This document shows, one piece after another, positions 21,582 to 31,675 of a DNA stretch of 64,000 nt. The translations under genes were made by a program, and so were the position numbers. The stretch is from Gymnothorax reevesii (taxonomy: Eukaryota > Chordata > Actinopteri > Anguilliformes > Muraenidae): positions 65,677,876-65,741,875 of the forward strand of contig CM056576.1 in the NCBI GenBank assembly GCA_029721435.1. Reading direction: 5' to 3'. The notes beneath the pieces are model-generated. The model saw only the letters and a list, made by a program, of their open reading frames with translations, did no database searches and had not been told where the DNA came from. Position 1 is the stretch's first letter; each line of letters begins with the position of its first letter.

Positions 21582-22135
21582 GACCGAAATCGATAGGTGT
21601 TATAAGTGAAGTATATCACATGTCCATATCATCTATGAAAGTAATCGGTCCACAATTGAATCCTGTATTGCATCCAAAGGGAAATCCCTTTGGTTTGCCA
21701 CTAATGTGCGCATAATTCAGTGAACACTGTTGCCATGGCAACCAAAATCAATATGTATCATTATTGAAGTGTACATACCAAATATGAAAGTAATCGGTCA
21801 AATTACAGCCTTTATAGCATCCACAAGGAAGAGTGTATGTTTTGTCACTAATTTGCATATTATTCCGCCAATGCTGTTGCCATAGCAACCAAAATTGATA
21901 GGTATCATAAGTGAAGTGTAACAAGATCATACTAAATATGAAAGTATTTGGTCAAAAATTGCAACCTGTACTGTGTCCACATGGAAATCTCAATGTATTG
22001 CCACTTATTTGCATATTATTCGGCCAATACTGTTGCCATGGCAACCGAAATCAATAGCTGTCATAAGTGAAGTAAAACCCATGTCTATACCAAATATAAA
22101 AGAAATCAGACAAAAATTACAGCCAAATTAGTGTG
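21582..22135. repeat. ~150-bp minisatellite with RFX X-box-like palindromes
   Basis: About 3.5 units begin at ~21582, 21741, 21890 and 22045, each opening with ACC.AAAT..ATAG.T.TCATAAGTGAAG-like sequence and containing TATGAAAGTAATCGGTC, ATTTGCATATTATTC and a 14-bp palindrome. The palindromes are GTTGCCATGGCAAC at 21729-21742 and 22032-22045, and GTTGCCATAGCAAC at 21876-21889. These fit the consensus for RFX-family DNA-binding proteins. Spacing is 147 and 156 bp. Confidence 0.8.
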
Positions 22136-22816
22136 TCCTCAGGAAAGTGTCTACGGATGTGGACACGTGAATCCATAGTAGCTGCAACAATCAAAAAAGT
22201 AGCCAGTCAAGAATTACACATGGTGCCACACCGTTAGCCTGCGAGGAGCCTAAGAATGCTGTCTGATTTTTTTTATTTTTTTTTAAATGGTGCATTTTGG
22301 TGCGTTCTATTGCACCTCAGACAGCTTAATGAATTTTTCAGGTAAAATTTTGGAATTTTCTGGTAAAACTTCAATTTTTTTTAGATAAGTTGAACAACCT
22401 TAATTAAGAAACATGCCTCTATTTCAATCACAGTACTAACTTGGGCCAGAAACACCAGAAAATTTTGCACTAAAAGCAAGCATAAATTAACTTGAACACA
22501 ACAGCAATCATTTCTTTGAAGGATTCATTAGATTTTACTATCATGTATTTTTTTTTTTTATCCCATATCAGTAATCTGTATTAACATTTTCAAACAATGA
22601 AACTTTTATTCCAACATATTATTTCTTATAATTTACGATCACAACTTCGTTTAAATGTCTGTGGCTTTTTCTTTTTCTTAATTTATTAGCCATTTGTAAT
22701 TATAAACACATGGAGACTCGAGGAACAACTTGAATAAGTTCTGAAGAAAACTGCTGCAATATTAATAATAAAAATTGCATTCAATCCCTGGCAAAAATTT
22801 TGGAATCTCCACACAG
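22136..22816. other. AT-rich, no recognisable feature
   Basis: T-rich and A-rich runs (22266-22290, 22550-22560) with no coding or repeat structure I can support. Confidence 0.4.
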
Positions 22817-23424
22817 TGTCACATCTGTGCCTGGCAGCCCGGTGACCATGCCCCTGGCACTTAATGACTCTACTTCCTCCTGCAAACTCCCCAGAATACT
22901 AATTGACTGCACCTGGCTGTAAACCTATTTAACTCCTATCCTCAGTCAGATAATCACTGGTTGTCGTCTAGAGAAGTTCTGGTTTCCTTGCTCCTGCGTT
23001 TCTCAGTCTGGTTGCTCTCCGCGCGTTTTTGTACTTTGATTGGTTTGTTTATAGTTCTTTTGATACTTGAAAGTCTTGGAATTTTTTTCTACTTTGTGCT
23101 TTTGCAGTTTGTTTTGGTACTTTGCTCTGGATTTTGAGTTTTTTTCTTCAGTTTTGTATTCCTTTGTTTACTCATTTGTTTATTTTGTTATATCATCTGA
23201 GCATTATTATTTCCTGTATTCCAGTCCTGTATATCTAAGAATCCCCCGTTGATCAGCGCTACTGTCCTGATCTATATAACTTGCTCCCGACTCCGTTTTA
23301 TCTTTGTATATATTGCTACTTTTATGGTCCCGTCTGCCCCGTCTTGTTCCCTGGGTGTCCCCAACACAGGATACTTATCTAGCTTTTTCACTTTGTAGCA
23401 AATAAACAAATTGCAGATATGACA
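22817..23424 (+). mobile_element. Solo LTR, 608 bp, separate family
   Basis: It starts TGTCACATCTGTGCC and ends AATTGCAGATATGACA, so the first and last 11 bases are near-perfect inverse complements, as in LTRs. The body is the CT-rich type seen in fish Gypsy LTRs and contains a TATATAAC motif near 23272 and an AATAAACAAA signal at 23401. No internal region is attached. Flanks ACACAG / CAAAAC do not give a clean 5-bp duplication, so the ends may have drifted. Confidence 0.7.
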
Positions 23425-23612
23425 CAAAACAATTTTTGTTTATAAGCTTATTATTTAGCCCTTTAGGAATGCACCCCAAACAAAAGCTGAATGAGATTCA
23501 TTATGTCTCTAATTTTAGAATAAAGGTTTAACTTTTTCTATATCAGAAGAGAAAAGAAAAACGTAGTTATGTTTTCATACCTTGACATGTTACGATTGGA
23601 ACCCCACTCAAA

Positions 23613-24760
23613 TTGTCAGCAAACAGAACCTTATATGAATGCGCCAGGATGGTAATGGAGGAGGAGGACAGAAAGCATGAGGAAAAACACATTCAGGATG
23701 CACTTGAGAAATGCCAATACACCAAATGGGTCATAGAAAAGGGAATACGACAGGTTAAAAATAAAAACAAAGACAACATACAGAAAGGGAAAAAGAAACG
23801 CATTAACAACAAAGGGAACAGAGGCGTAGTGACACTACTGTACATCAGAGGAGTCACCAAACATATACGAAGGTGTCATGGTTTGGTGGATTTCAGAGTT
23901 TTCTTTGCTGCTCTCTTCTGGGACGACATCGTTTTGCTCCATCAAATTTTTGGGACAGCTGGCATTAATTGGGGGCGTCGCCCGGATTCTATATAAGCCC
24001 TAGTTCCGCCTCAATTCCCTTGCTAGAGTGTCAGTGTTACGTTTGCACTTTAGCCGATAAGTTGTTTAGTGAAAGAGTTGTTAGGCATTTAGTTGCATAT
24101 TTGAGGACTAGTTTTAGAAAGCAAGGGAATCTTTGTTTTTTTTTTCCCCTTTTCATTTCGTCCTTTCTAGCTTGCTATGCTTCCTTCCCTGGACGACATC
24201 TAGGTCTGTTGGTAGCACGAGTCTCGCCTTCTCATTTTATTTGTGTCTCATCTGCTGTTTTCCTCTTTAATTCTGGCCACTGCATTTGGCATCTAAATCT
24301 CAATAGCCATCACAGAAAGGTCATGAATAAATATCACATCAATACACAGGTCAGACCACACACTAAATTGAGACAGCTTTTAGTTCATCCACAGGACAAA
24401 ATTGAACAAAACAATAAATGCAACGTTCTACATGAGATACGTCTTTTTGCAAGAGCGGCATGGTATCTTGGAGAAACAGGACAAAGTTTCAGCACATGAC
24501 AGAAAGAACACAAAATGGAATGTGATAAAGAAACGGAAAAGAGACAGACGAGGTCAGTAAAAGAAAAGGCACAACAAGAGAACCTTTAATCAGTCATTAT
24601 GGACCATTAGTGAAAGGTAAAATCTTATTATGGAGTGGGTCAAGGCCAAAGTCATCTGCACTGAGGAAAACTGACACCAACCCTGGATCATAGAGGAGAT
24701 AGAAATCCAGAAGCGAGTCCGAAGGACGATGAACCAGGGATGAGGGGGCGTACATGCTGT
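23613..24760 (+). pseudogene. Penelope-like protein, C-terminal part (split)
   Basis: The left piece, 23613-23873, carries the post-RT linker (EEDRKHEEKHIQDALEKCQY) and a basic Lys/Arg-rich stretch ending at VTKHIRR. The right piece resumes at VMNKYHINT and contains LLVHPQDKIEQNNKCNVL, a cysteine-poor version of the linker, and YLGETGQSF of the GIY-YIG endonuclease. After a stop in this region the family text continues in the same area (MEWVKAKVICTEE near 24630, EEIEIQKRVRRTMNQG near 24695). A solo LTR (23874-24314) separates the two pieces. The upstream RT core is missing. The nuclease normally nicks the target DNA; this copy is dead. Confidence 0.85.
23874..24314 (+). mobile_element. Solo LTR related to the Gypsy at 7780, inside the Penelope-like ORF
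   Basis: It starts TGTCATGGTTTGG and ends GCCATCACA, 441 bp. It shares GACGACATCGTTTTGCTCC, AGCTGGCATTAATTGGGGGC and TTCTGGCCACTGC with the Gypsy LTRs but is clearly diverged. It ends where the other LTRs continue for ~100 bp more, so it is a shorter subfamily or has lost its tail. Flanks GAAGG (23869-23873) and GAAAG (24315-24319) look like a 5-bp target duplication with one change. Confidence 0.8.
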
Positions 24761-24809
24761 CTCAGACTTGGCGCACCATTCCAAAGGAGCAAACAGACCA
24801 CAGGAGGCA

Positions 24810-24842
24810 TGACCGACCTGTCAGATTTTGACAGGTCGGTCA
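24810..24842. repeat. Perfect 13-bp hairpin in the Penelope 3' region
   Basis: TGACCGACCTGTC and GACAGGTCGGTCA are exact inverse complements around a 7-base loop. It sits directly after the nuclease-coding remnant and before the terminal repeat. Its role is unknown. Confidence 0.75.
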
Positions 24843-25211
24843 CGTCTTCGTAACAACAGCTGATAAGACACGTCACACCCCCATCAGGTGACGCTTCTGA
24901 AGAAGACGGGGGTTTCCGTCGGAACATGTCAAGGTATGAAAACATAACTACGTTTTTCTTGTCTGATATAGAAAAAGTTAAGCCTTTACACCCCAAACAA
25001 ATAACATTAAATTAATGGATTTTTTTTCTTAATCAAGTCATGAAATTGCTCATTTACTTTACAGTTTGCGTGTTGGTAAGCACTGATGAAAAAGGTAGTT
25101 TTTCCATACGTCCCATTTAAAATGCAAAAATAAGCTGATAAACTGGTTTTACTAAATTTGAAATATGTGAATAATGTCACATCATTGTACAAAAATAGTG
25201 CCATGGCACTG

Positions 25212-26247
25212 TAGCTCACCTGGACATTCACTCCACCAAGTTTTTCACTCCTTTTCTTTAAGTCAACCATTGAATGGTATTATTTCAGTTGCCAATTAAA
25301 CACAAACACGAGTTATTTTTACAATTTCTTTATAAAAAAGGAAGAGGTGAACTGAAGGTCAAAATGCATCACACAGCATAACTTGTAACGTGTTCAGCCT
25401 TGCTGCCTACCATCTACAAAGGAAATTTTAATATGCCTGCCGCTGTTGCCACTTTTGAAATCGAATCAGAATACCTCAAACAAACTTTAATGTCCCTAGC
25501 TACAGGAAGGTGTATACAAAGTTTCTGCTCGATCAATCACACAGTTTCAGAGAAGAAGATTTTTATTTTTATTTTTTTTTTATTTTATAAATAAATATGG
25601 CATCTCCAATCCCACCCGAATTTGGAATGCCCAATTGGGGAACTATGTACAAAGCTTGCTCGTATGCGACCCCTTGCTGCCAACTCAGGATAGTGAGACA
25701 GTTCACGGCTCTCCTCCGAAGCACGTGCCTGTCTGCCACTGATTCTTATACACTCACTGGTTGAATCTTCGCAAGTTCAGAACTAGGGCGGAGGATACCC
25801 GGACATGAACCAAGCCGGAGTCTTCCTGACAAGCGCCCGTCTGGCCAACAGGAGGCGCTGGAGCAGAGAAGAAGATTTTTTAAGATATTTCTGAAATTAA
25901 GGGGCATGGCCAAATGACAGAGGTCAAATGAAGGTCAAAATGCGATGCACAGCTAAACCCGTAATATGTACGTTCAATCTTGCTATTTGGCACATACACA
26001 GCAAATTTCAGCTGAATTTCTCCAGAAATGAGTGACTAATGAGCCAAAGTAGCGTTTTCAATATGGCTGCCAAAGCTGCCATATTTGAAGTTGGATCAGA
26101 ATGCCTCGAACAAACTTTGGAGTCCTCCAGGATAGGAAAGTTTCAGCTTCACTGGCCCAGTAGTTTCGGAGAAGATGTTTACAGACGCCGACGCACGATG
26201 ACGGACAAGCAGGCATGACATAAGCATGGACTTCGTCCAGGTGAGCT
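25212..26247. mobile_element. TIR element with TAGCTCACCTGGAC ends
   Basis: TAGCTCACCTGGAC at 25212-25225 and GTCCAGGTGAGCTA at 26234-26247 are exact inverse complements. Between them lies non-coding text with an internal near-repeat (GAATACCTCAAACAAACTTT near 25470 and GAATGCCTCGAACAAACTTT near 26100) and a GACGCACGATGACGGACAA tail of a kind common in fish. No transposase is visible. A SINE at 25565-25865 is nested inside. Confidence 0.65.
25565..25865 (-). mobile_element. SINE-like retroposon with 15-bp TSD
   Basis: GAGAAGAAGATTTTT occurs at 25550-25564 and again at 25866-25880. Between the copies lies a 301-bp unit whose minus strand opens CTGCTCCAGCGCCTCCTGTT and ends in an A-rich tail (T-rich on plus at 25565-25595). 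It includes CCCCAATTGGGCATTCC on the minus strand, a block frequent in fish SINE-like repeats. The TSD and tail indicate retroposition by LINE machinery. I do not see clear pol III A and B boxes, so the subclass is open. Confidence 0.8.
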
Positions 26248-27776
26248 AAAAATATATGTGCCTTCAGTAAGTATTAATAAATTCACTGATTTCAAACTTG
26301 GACCTCATCCCACCCCACATCCACATCATTAAATAGGGAGCAAAATGTGCATTTAGTTTAGCAAGAATTACCCTGTATACCCTGAATACCCCCACATGTT
26401 CAGATGGATCTTCTGTAGCCTACCGTCAAAATCGAGAATCAATCAAACCGTTTTTTTATATTGAAGAATCAAGACCACTACATCAGCCTATCATGATTGA
26501 GAATTCATAAATTAATGGGAAAAAAATCACCGATAGGTGACACTAACAACGTAGATAATAGCTGACACGCAATCTTATTAAGATGGCATTAGTCCTAATT
26601 AATTAATCCAAAAATAACCATGAATTACAGTGCTCATTTTTGCATTTTCTTAGCAATGTAATTTCTTTTAAGATGGCATGCATATGTCTTCAAAGGTAAA
26701 AACATTTAAAATGCAAAACATCTTGAGAGTACTGAGCTTTGAACATTGGTGCAAAACTGCATATTATAGCCTTAGCTCAGCTAAATACATGCTCTCTTAC
26801 GGGCTACAGGATTCAGAATATTCAACAGACAATGCTTGTTTAATGTCTTCATTTAGAAAAATGCATGATAAATTTTTTTATGAAATGAACAGGAATGCAA
26901 GCTAAGAAAAAAATAACCAGTCATTTGGTGTACTGCCTAGTTTTGACAAATGAGTTAATAAATTCTTGATTACAGAGTGGATATGAAAATTCCACAGCAC
27001 TCTGAGCCACAATCCAACAATAATTTACTCCATTACCAGCGTTTTGACACAGGTTTTCTTTGGGGCACTGTGATTCCATTCAATAACCTGATTTCTTTTG
27101 TCAAAAATGCTGGAAATTTTATACATGCAATGATCGCATAGTGGCTGTAAGTGTCCCCAGGCTAGCACTGGGGAATGTGGTAGTAGAAAACAGTTCAATA
27201 TAAATATACAGGCATTTACTTTATCATTGAATTCCGTTGAGAGGTTGGCCCGTAAGCAATCTCATAAATTTGTAGCATTGAAATTATCTTTCCTTATCAA
27301 GGATATCAGTAATGTTTGCCCGCAAGACGCCACTGTTTTCTTATAGGGCGGCATCTTTCAACTAGCGAATGAAATGAAAATATTTTCAGAGAATACGATA
27401 ATGTGATAAGGACGAAAGTAGAATTTGAGAATTAGAGTTCATATGACACGCACGTTTCAATATGTCAGCAATGACAGGGTATATCAGCCAACTTAAAAGC
27501 ATTTATCAAAATAAAACGCATCAAAGCTCGCCTGAGAACATTTAAATTAGTCAGGAGAGTAGCCGGTGGAAGAGGACTGAGTAATTGGCAGAGTTGCAGG
27601 CCGCCTGGGCTTGTGGAATACCCTGCTAGCAGCCTCATGACCTTGGTTTGAGCAGTCAAACACCCTCTACATTTTCTCCATGAATAAACTTAGCATGCTG
27701 CGAACTAGAGACTCGGCATCCCACACCACTGCTTCCCGCCCACGTGCTAGACTAGTGAGGAGGGTTATTATGTCGG
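26248..27776. other. No repeat or gene recognised
   Basis: Largely unique AT-rich sequence. Short frames such as 26678-26905 have no motif. With few detectable repeats it may belong to the host's older intergenic or intronic background. Confidence 0.4.
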
Positions 27777-28078
27777 CAACTGTTGACATGTTTCTTTGCA
27801 ATAAAAATGTAATTCATTTGTCAGTGAAAATTCACTGTCTGTCAACTGCATGCAAAGTTACTGACTCTTAATATTGCTTACGTAATGTTTGCTTTCCCAT
27901 AGCTGACTCAAAGGGTTTTATGAGCTGAGTGGACTAATTTATATCCTGAGTTATGGCTTGAGAAAGACTTTTGATGTTGATTGCATAACACTTGGATATT
28001 TAAATTAAAGGTCTAATATTATTTCTTTGGCAAGTGACCATGGTATAAGCGTGATAATGCCCTTCCAGGTGTCCATTA
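27777..28078. repeat. Diverged ~300-bp duplicate, first copy
   Basis: It aligns in the same direction with 31300-31555: TGTTGACATGTTTCTTTGCAA against TGTTGACGTTTCTTTGCAA, then TTTGGCAAGTGACCATGGT against TCGGCAAATAACCATGGT, then GATAATGCCCTTCCAGGTGT against GATAATGCCCTTTGAGGTGT. Spacing and order of the matching blocks are kept. The copies are 3.5 kb apart. Confidence 0.6.
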
Positions 28079-28530
28079 ACTCCACTATTACCATGGTCTT
28101 GATGAATACTATATTTTGACTTGCTGCCGGGTGTACATTATTTTTTGACATAAGGACACTAAGTAGCTCCAGTGAAAATGTCAGTTCACCGTTCAAGATT
28201 CACGCACCAGGTACAGCAACACACAGCAACAGGGACATAGTCAAAACTTTACAATTTGCGATCCCATTGCCAAAATGTTGATCTTCATATTGACCTTTGA
28301 AGGTCAAGCTTGATCTAGTGAAAATTCGAAGACTTTTATCACTAAAAAGGCCAAAGATAGAGCCAAGGTTTGTATCACAGACTTAAAGGACGTCACACAT
28401 GAACTTTCGTTTGGTGACATTCAACTTAACTGTTGGTGACCTATGAAGGTCAAACTTGACATAATACAATTACAATGACTTGCATGGCCAAAATGGTCAC
28501 AGATGGAACATAGAATTGTATTGGAGACAT

Positions 28531-28684
28531 ATTGTCCCATGAATAACAAAAGGTCACAAGTAACATTCCTGATGAAACGTGTTTTTCTGCACCACAAAGT
28601 ACAGTGGATGTAGTACTTTGTGGTGCAGAAAAACATGTTTCGTCAGGAGTGTCACTTGTGACCTTTTATTATTCACGGGACGAT
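28531..28684. mobile_element. 154-bp palindromic insertion 1
   Basis: Arms 28531-28602 and 28613-28684 are ~90% inverse complements (AAAGGTCACAAGT, TTTTTCTGCACCACAAAGTA) with a 10-base loop. It interrupts the minisatellite between two unit cores. The outer bases are TAT/ATA-like, consistent with a TA target, though the exact edge is uncertain because minisatellite-like text (AAGGTCACAAG) lies within the arms. Confidence 0.7.
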
Positions 28685-28970
28685 ATAGGAAGTCACATTT
28701 GAACTTTCATTTGATCACTTGACTGTTGATGACCCTTGAAGGTCAGACTTTACATAATACAATTACAATGACTTGTCTTGCCCAAACAGTCACAGATGGA
28801 ACCTAGGTTTGTGTTAGTGACCCATTAAAAGTCATATTTGAACTTTAATTTGGTGACCTTGGTATTGACCTTAAAAAGTCAAATGTAACCTAGTGAAAAT
28901 TCAACAAGTTGTATTGCGAAAATGGTCAGAGATGGAGCCTAGGTTTGTGTTGCAGACATTTAGGAAGTCA

Positions 28971-29056
28971 CATATCGAGCGCTGACTGCAATAAATAGTT
29001 ATGTCCAGAAGTTATATATTGGACATAACTGTTTATTGCAGTCAGCCCTCGATATG
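28971..29056. mobile_element. 86-bp palindromic insertion 2
   Basis: Arms 28971-29007 and 29020-29056 are 37 bp each with two mismatches (CATATCGAG.GCTGACTGCA, TAGTTATGTCCA). The loop is 12 bases. The minisatellite text AAGTCACAT...ATGAACTTT is split by it, which suggests insertion at TA with TA duplication. It is unrelated in sequence to the palindrome at 28531. Confidence 0.75.
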
Positions 29057-29454
29057 AACTTTAATTTGCTGACATTCAATTTGACTGTCAGTCAAACTCA
29101 TCAGTGAAATTACAATGACTGGTATCACCAAAATGATCACAGATGAAACCAAGGTTTGCATAGAGACATATAGAAAGCCATATATGAAGTCTACTTGGTG
29201 GCCTCAACTTAAACATCTGTGACCTTTAAAGTTCACAATTGATATTGAATTTTCAGTGACTTGTATCACCAAAACTGCTTCAGAGCTTAGGATTGTATTA
29301 TAGGAGGTCTTATAAAAGTATTTGAACTTTTATTTAGTGACCTTGACATTGACCTTCAATGATTCGAAGGTCAAACTTCACATTAAATTTTTAGAACTTG
29401 TATCATCACCATAATATTGTTTGCTGGTAAGCTACAGGACCCTTGGTCCTATTT

Positions 29455-30980
29455 TTTCCTGCAGGCAGGCCGATTTAGCACCTAGACTCTTATGATGGAG
29501 CCATGCTGTTGAAATACATGCGGAATGAGGGGCTTGGCATTGTCTTCCTGAAATAAGCAAGGCTTTCCCTAAAAAGGACGTTGGGATCAGTGGCAGCAGG
29601 TGAACTGGCAATTGCAGAGGCTCAATACAATCCCTTAAAATTAATGATTGGTCATGACCTGTTTTCAGTCATTCAGTTAACCATTACGGAAACTCTGAAA
29701 ACTCTCAGGTGTGGCCAGTTTTCATTTACAACGCATACCTGTCAACTCTCACGCATTCTGTGTGAGTTTAAGTGGCATATTTATGTTCCTCAGCTATAGT
29801 CAGGAATTATTCAATCAAGGCGTATGTAAGACATTCTCGCATGGAATTGAAGTCCTTGTGCACTGGAGGGGTTGAAAGCAATGGAACTGCACAAAGATTC
29901 AGCATGTAATGCCAGATGTGAAAATGACAATGTCATTTAGCTGACAGTGTCACCCTTTAAAGCATTTAGCCACCAGCAAAGTGACATTGTCTCAGTTATT
30001 ATCACATCTGGCATCACATGCAGAATAAGGATGTGTTATTTTACCCTTTACAAAGCATGAAATTTGCTTATGTATGAAGACATTATGTCTCAGTTATGAA
30101 AGTATTACACATGCTGTATAAAGCCTTTATGAGTAAAACTTCATCTAATGTCTGACCTGACAGGATTATAATATTTATAATAATATATAAAAATATTATA
30201 TATTTTATATTTTTTGAATATTTTTCAGCGCTTTGTTTCTAAGATCTTTTTGAATTTTTAATTCATCATTTCTCCATCACGTGAAAAAGTGACTGATCAT
30301 TTTTCCATTGTGGTCTTCATACGGTTTCATCTTCACAAGGCAGCATTATAAATTGCACTTGTGGATGCAGCGATGAACTGTGTTCACAGACAATAGTTTT
30401 CAGAAGTGTTCTTGAGCCAATGCGGTGATGTTAAGGAATTCTGTCTGTTTTTAATGCAGGGCCGCCTGCGGGCCTGAAGATCACGGCCATTCAATACTGG
30501 TTGTCAGCCGTGCCCCATGCATGCAGAGACATCTTTGAATTCTCCAAATATTTGAATGCCATTGTGTACTGCAGATGATGAATTCCCCCAAGTCATATAT
30601 TCACAAATGTTATTCTTAAATTGTTGTGAAACTGTGTGGGGAAATAGTTCAGAGTGGGGAAGGCCTTGCCATCTTCACTTATAAAAGACTCTCTCTTATA
30701 TGCTCTTTTTCTACCCAATGATGTTGCTGACCTGTTGCCAACTAACCTAATTTGATGTCAGATGATCCACCAAGAATATTTTTTTGAACATCATACCTTT
30801 TCCAGTCTTTTGTTGCCCATATCCTACCTTTTCTGGCATGTGTTCCTGGCGTCAAATTCAAAATGAGCAGTTATTTTTCAAAAAGCAAACTTGATTGGTT
30901 ATCTTTGTATTGTTTTCAGTTAAATGCTTGGTTATATGATTAGCAAGTCATTGCATTTTGTTTTTATTTCCATCTACACA
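29455..30980 (-). mobile_element. Tc1-like transposon copy, broken in two
   Basis: 29455-29588 (GCAGGCAGGCCGATTTAGCA, TCTTCCTGAAATAAGCAAGG) is transposase sequence on the minus strand corresponding to the region just before and after the second catalytic Asp. 30340-30980 covers the N-terminal half, start region and 5' TIR (ATTGTGTACTGCAGATGATG, GTCAAATTCAAAATGAGCAG, CATTGCATTTTGTTTTTATT). This is the same general family as 3131-5556. The middle is replaced by 29589-30340, which holds foldback-family-like DNA and AT-rich sequence. No frame survives and the 3' terminus is missing. Confidence 0.75.
29595..29900 (+). repeat. Foldback-family repeat, copy C
   Basis: CCCTTAAAATTAATGATTGG, GAAACTCTGAAAACTCTCAG and CACCTGTCAACTCTCACGCA line up with 59915-60180 in the same order. 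It lies inside the broken Tc1-like copy. Confidence 0.6.
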
Positions 30981-31299
30981 GAGGCTCAAGTTCTTTGGTG
31001 ACAGCTTGTATCGCAACAAAATAACAACCTGTAAAGAGAGATTAAGCTGTGTGCATCATGGCCTGTCCCCAGCAGTCAAATATTCTCTTTCAAAGGCTGC
31101 TTTGCTGGACTTGCAAATACTTCTATCAAATTTCACAATAAATTGAAATGTTGAATTTCATTTTAAGTCAGATAGCTAGCTTAAAGTTTTCCTGCTGAAA
31201 GCCCTTGCTTTGTCTGGTGCAAAATGCACATTTATTCAGTTTTTTTTCTATTTTCTGTAGCGATATGATTTCCAATACCGGCAATCTGTGGAGAGGAAT

Positions 31300-31675
31300 T
31301 AATTGTTGACGTTTCTTTGCAATGAAAACACAAATAATTTGTTTGTGAAATAAGCAGTGTTACTTATTTTCAATGTTATGAGCACAATGTTAGCTTTTTC
31401 ATGGGTCAGCCAAAGAGTTGAACTGTTTATATTTTGGCTTCAGAAAACTTCAGATTTTGATTGATTAATGCATGAAAATATAAAATAATGGTCTGAATTT
31501 TTTTTCTTCGGCAAATAACCATGGTGTAAATGGGATAATGCCCTTTGAGGTGTCCATATCTCTGTGAAAGCAACCATCCACGCACTCCTTATTGCCCATT
31601 ACTTCCTGACAAATGGTCATTTTGTCAAACGTGCATTATCCCTTATATTACAGACACCTCTTTGGGCATTATCCC
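31300..31675. repeat. Second copy of the ~300-bp duplicate, with a small hairpin
   Basis: 31300-31555 matches 27777-28078. In addition GGGATAATGCCCTTTGAGGTGT at 31532-31553, shown here as two overlapping parts GGGATAATGCCC and CCCTTTGAGGTGT, is inversely repeated at 31654-31675 (ACACCTCTTTGGGCATTATC). The hairpin could be the end of a small TIR element. Confidence 0.55.

Larger units (their letters stand above)
23482..24985 (+). mobile_element. Penelope-like retroelement, 5'-truncated, with inverted terminal repeat
   Basis: The 3' part of the ORF with its GIY-YIG nuclease domain lies at 23600-24760. The sequence after it, 24925-24983, is the inverse complement of 23527-23590 (AACTTTTTCTATATCAG, ACGTAGTTATGTTTTCATAC, CTTGACATGTT). 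Penelope-like elements often have terminal repeats in direct or inverted orientation and are usually 5'-truncated. CACCCCAAACAAA occurs just outside both edges (23470 and 24986) and may be the target duplication. About 40 bp between the left copy and the inverted repeat are unassigned. Confidence 0.8.
28255..29420. repeat. ~145-bp minisatellite rich in TGACCT/AGGTCA half sites
   Basis: Degenerate units carry TGACCTTTGAAGGTCA-type palindromes at 28291, 28437 and 28730, weaker forms near 28866, 29218 and 29349, and a shared GTCACAGATGGA.CCTAGG-like segment. Spacing is 146 bp for the first pair. The next interval is 293 bp, which falls to ~139 bp when the 154-bp palindrome inserted between is removed. 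TGACCT and AGGTCA are the classical half sites of nuclear receptors, here as everted repeats. Confidence 0.75.

Noticed and set aside
23969..24499. 176-codon open frame as a single gene
   Set aside because: It crosses from a solo LTR into the Penelope-like pseudogene; only the part after 24320 is authentic coding text.
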